A DNA stretch of 64,000 nt from Flavobacterium rhamnosiphilum (lineage in GTDB: Bacteria > Bacteroidota > Bacteroidia > Flavobacteriales > Flavobacteriaceae), in the NCBI RefSeq assembly GCF_004349195.1, contig NZ_SMLG01000004.1:186001-250000 (forward strand). The letters run 5' to 3'. This document shows positions 63,884 to 64,000 of this stretch, piece after piece. The notes below the pieces were generated by a model. The model was not told where the DNA came from. It saw nothing but the letters and a program-made list of their open reading frames with translations, and ran no database searches. The position numbers were made by a program, and so were the translations under genes. How positions within the stretch are numbered: the stretch's first letter is position 1; every line of letters begins with the position of its first letter.

Positions 63884-64000
63884 ATGAAATGGATAACCAG
63901 AGAGCGTCCTAAAATTGATAGAATAGCCAGTCCTTGGTTGATTAAAAAATTTGTAGACAAAGCGGCTGAATTTATTTATGTTCCATTCAGCCAAGTTTTG
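63884..64000 (+). CDS. ChrB-domain protein, start only (cut by window end)
   Basis: The 39 visible codons (MKWITRERPKIDRIASPWLI and further KKFVDKAAEFIYVPFSQVL) match the N-terminus of the ChrB C-terminal-type domain annotated as chromate-resistance proteins: ITRERPKIDRIASPWLI is the signature start. It suggests chromate or related oxyanion resistance follows. The rest is outside the window. A strong terminator lies upstream, so it starts a new transcript. Confidence 0.75.
   Translation, partial: MKWITRERPKIDRIASPWLIKKFVDKAAEFIYVPFSQVL

Overview
The window looks like a chromosome segment of a member of the Flavobacteriaceae, most likely Flavobacterium or a close relative. The DNA is AT-rich. 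Promoters match the Bacteroidota pattern TTG-N20-TAnnTTTG (clear copies upstream of the tRNA cluster and of the gene at 2216-3625). The protein types also fit: DUF3347, DUF2911, an RND pump fused to TolC, a RimK fused to a retropepsin, and a PRTRC fragment. All family assignments were made by reading the sequence; no database was searched.

Bases 1-30,000 are mostly ordinary chromosome. In order: a methyltransferase; an SH3/cysteine-peptidase-like protein converging with a GCS-like ligase candidate; the threonine operon thrA-thrB-thrC on the minus strand; hutH; a phosphate transporter pair; a GNAT/OsmC/pirin/pirin cluster with a Crp-type regulator; a DUF421 protein; a retropepsin-RimK fusion; clpC and gyrA, divergent; two paralogous TPR proteins; an NlpC/P60 peptidase; a thiolase; and a tRNA cluster (Ser-GCT, Pro-TGG, Arg-TCT). 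The most notable item here is an unlisted 31-codon ORF upstream of thrA with 12 Thr codons, six of them consecutive before its stop. This is a classic attenuator leader-peptide arrangement.

The accessory region starts directly after tRNA-Arg at about 30,224. It opens with an almost gene-free stretch ending in three 24-bp direct repeats that look like an IS21-type end. Next come an AbiEi/AbiEii-type toxin-antitoxin pair with two matching palindromes upstream, a frameshifted and truncated SF2 helicase pseudogene, and a truncated PRTRC ThiF gene joined head-to-head to it. A GC-rich patch with a strong hairpin follows. Together these look like scars of mobile elements.

From 34,900 to the end is a heavy-metal resistance island. 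A Cus-like block has two DUF3347 proteins, a beta-propeller lipoprotein, a haem-binding-domain protein, an RND permease split into two overlapping ORFs, a TolC protein, two consecutive adaptors, and a MerC-GDCCVxC fusion. A periplasmic copper block follows: PepSY, DUF2911, a multicopper oxidase with two heavy-metal-binding domains and a CopB-like tail, a Met-rich lipoprotein, a 35-residue metal-binding microprotein coupled to a universal stress protein, and a cytochrome c. A Czc-like block ends the island: HupE/UreJ, an anchor protein, an RND-TolC fusion, a P-type ATPase with an unusual SPAE motif, and an adaptor. The window ends inside a ChrB-like gene. No metal-responsive regulator is visible in the island. 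Broken copies of island genes show that it has been rearranged.
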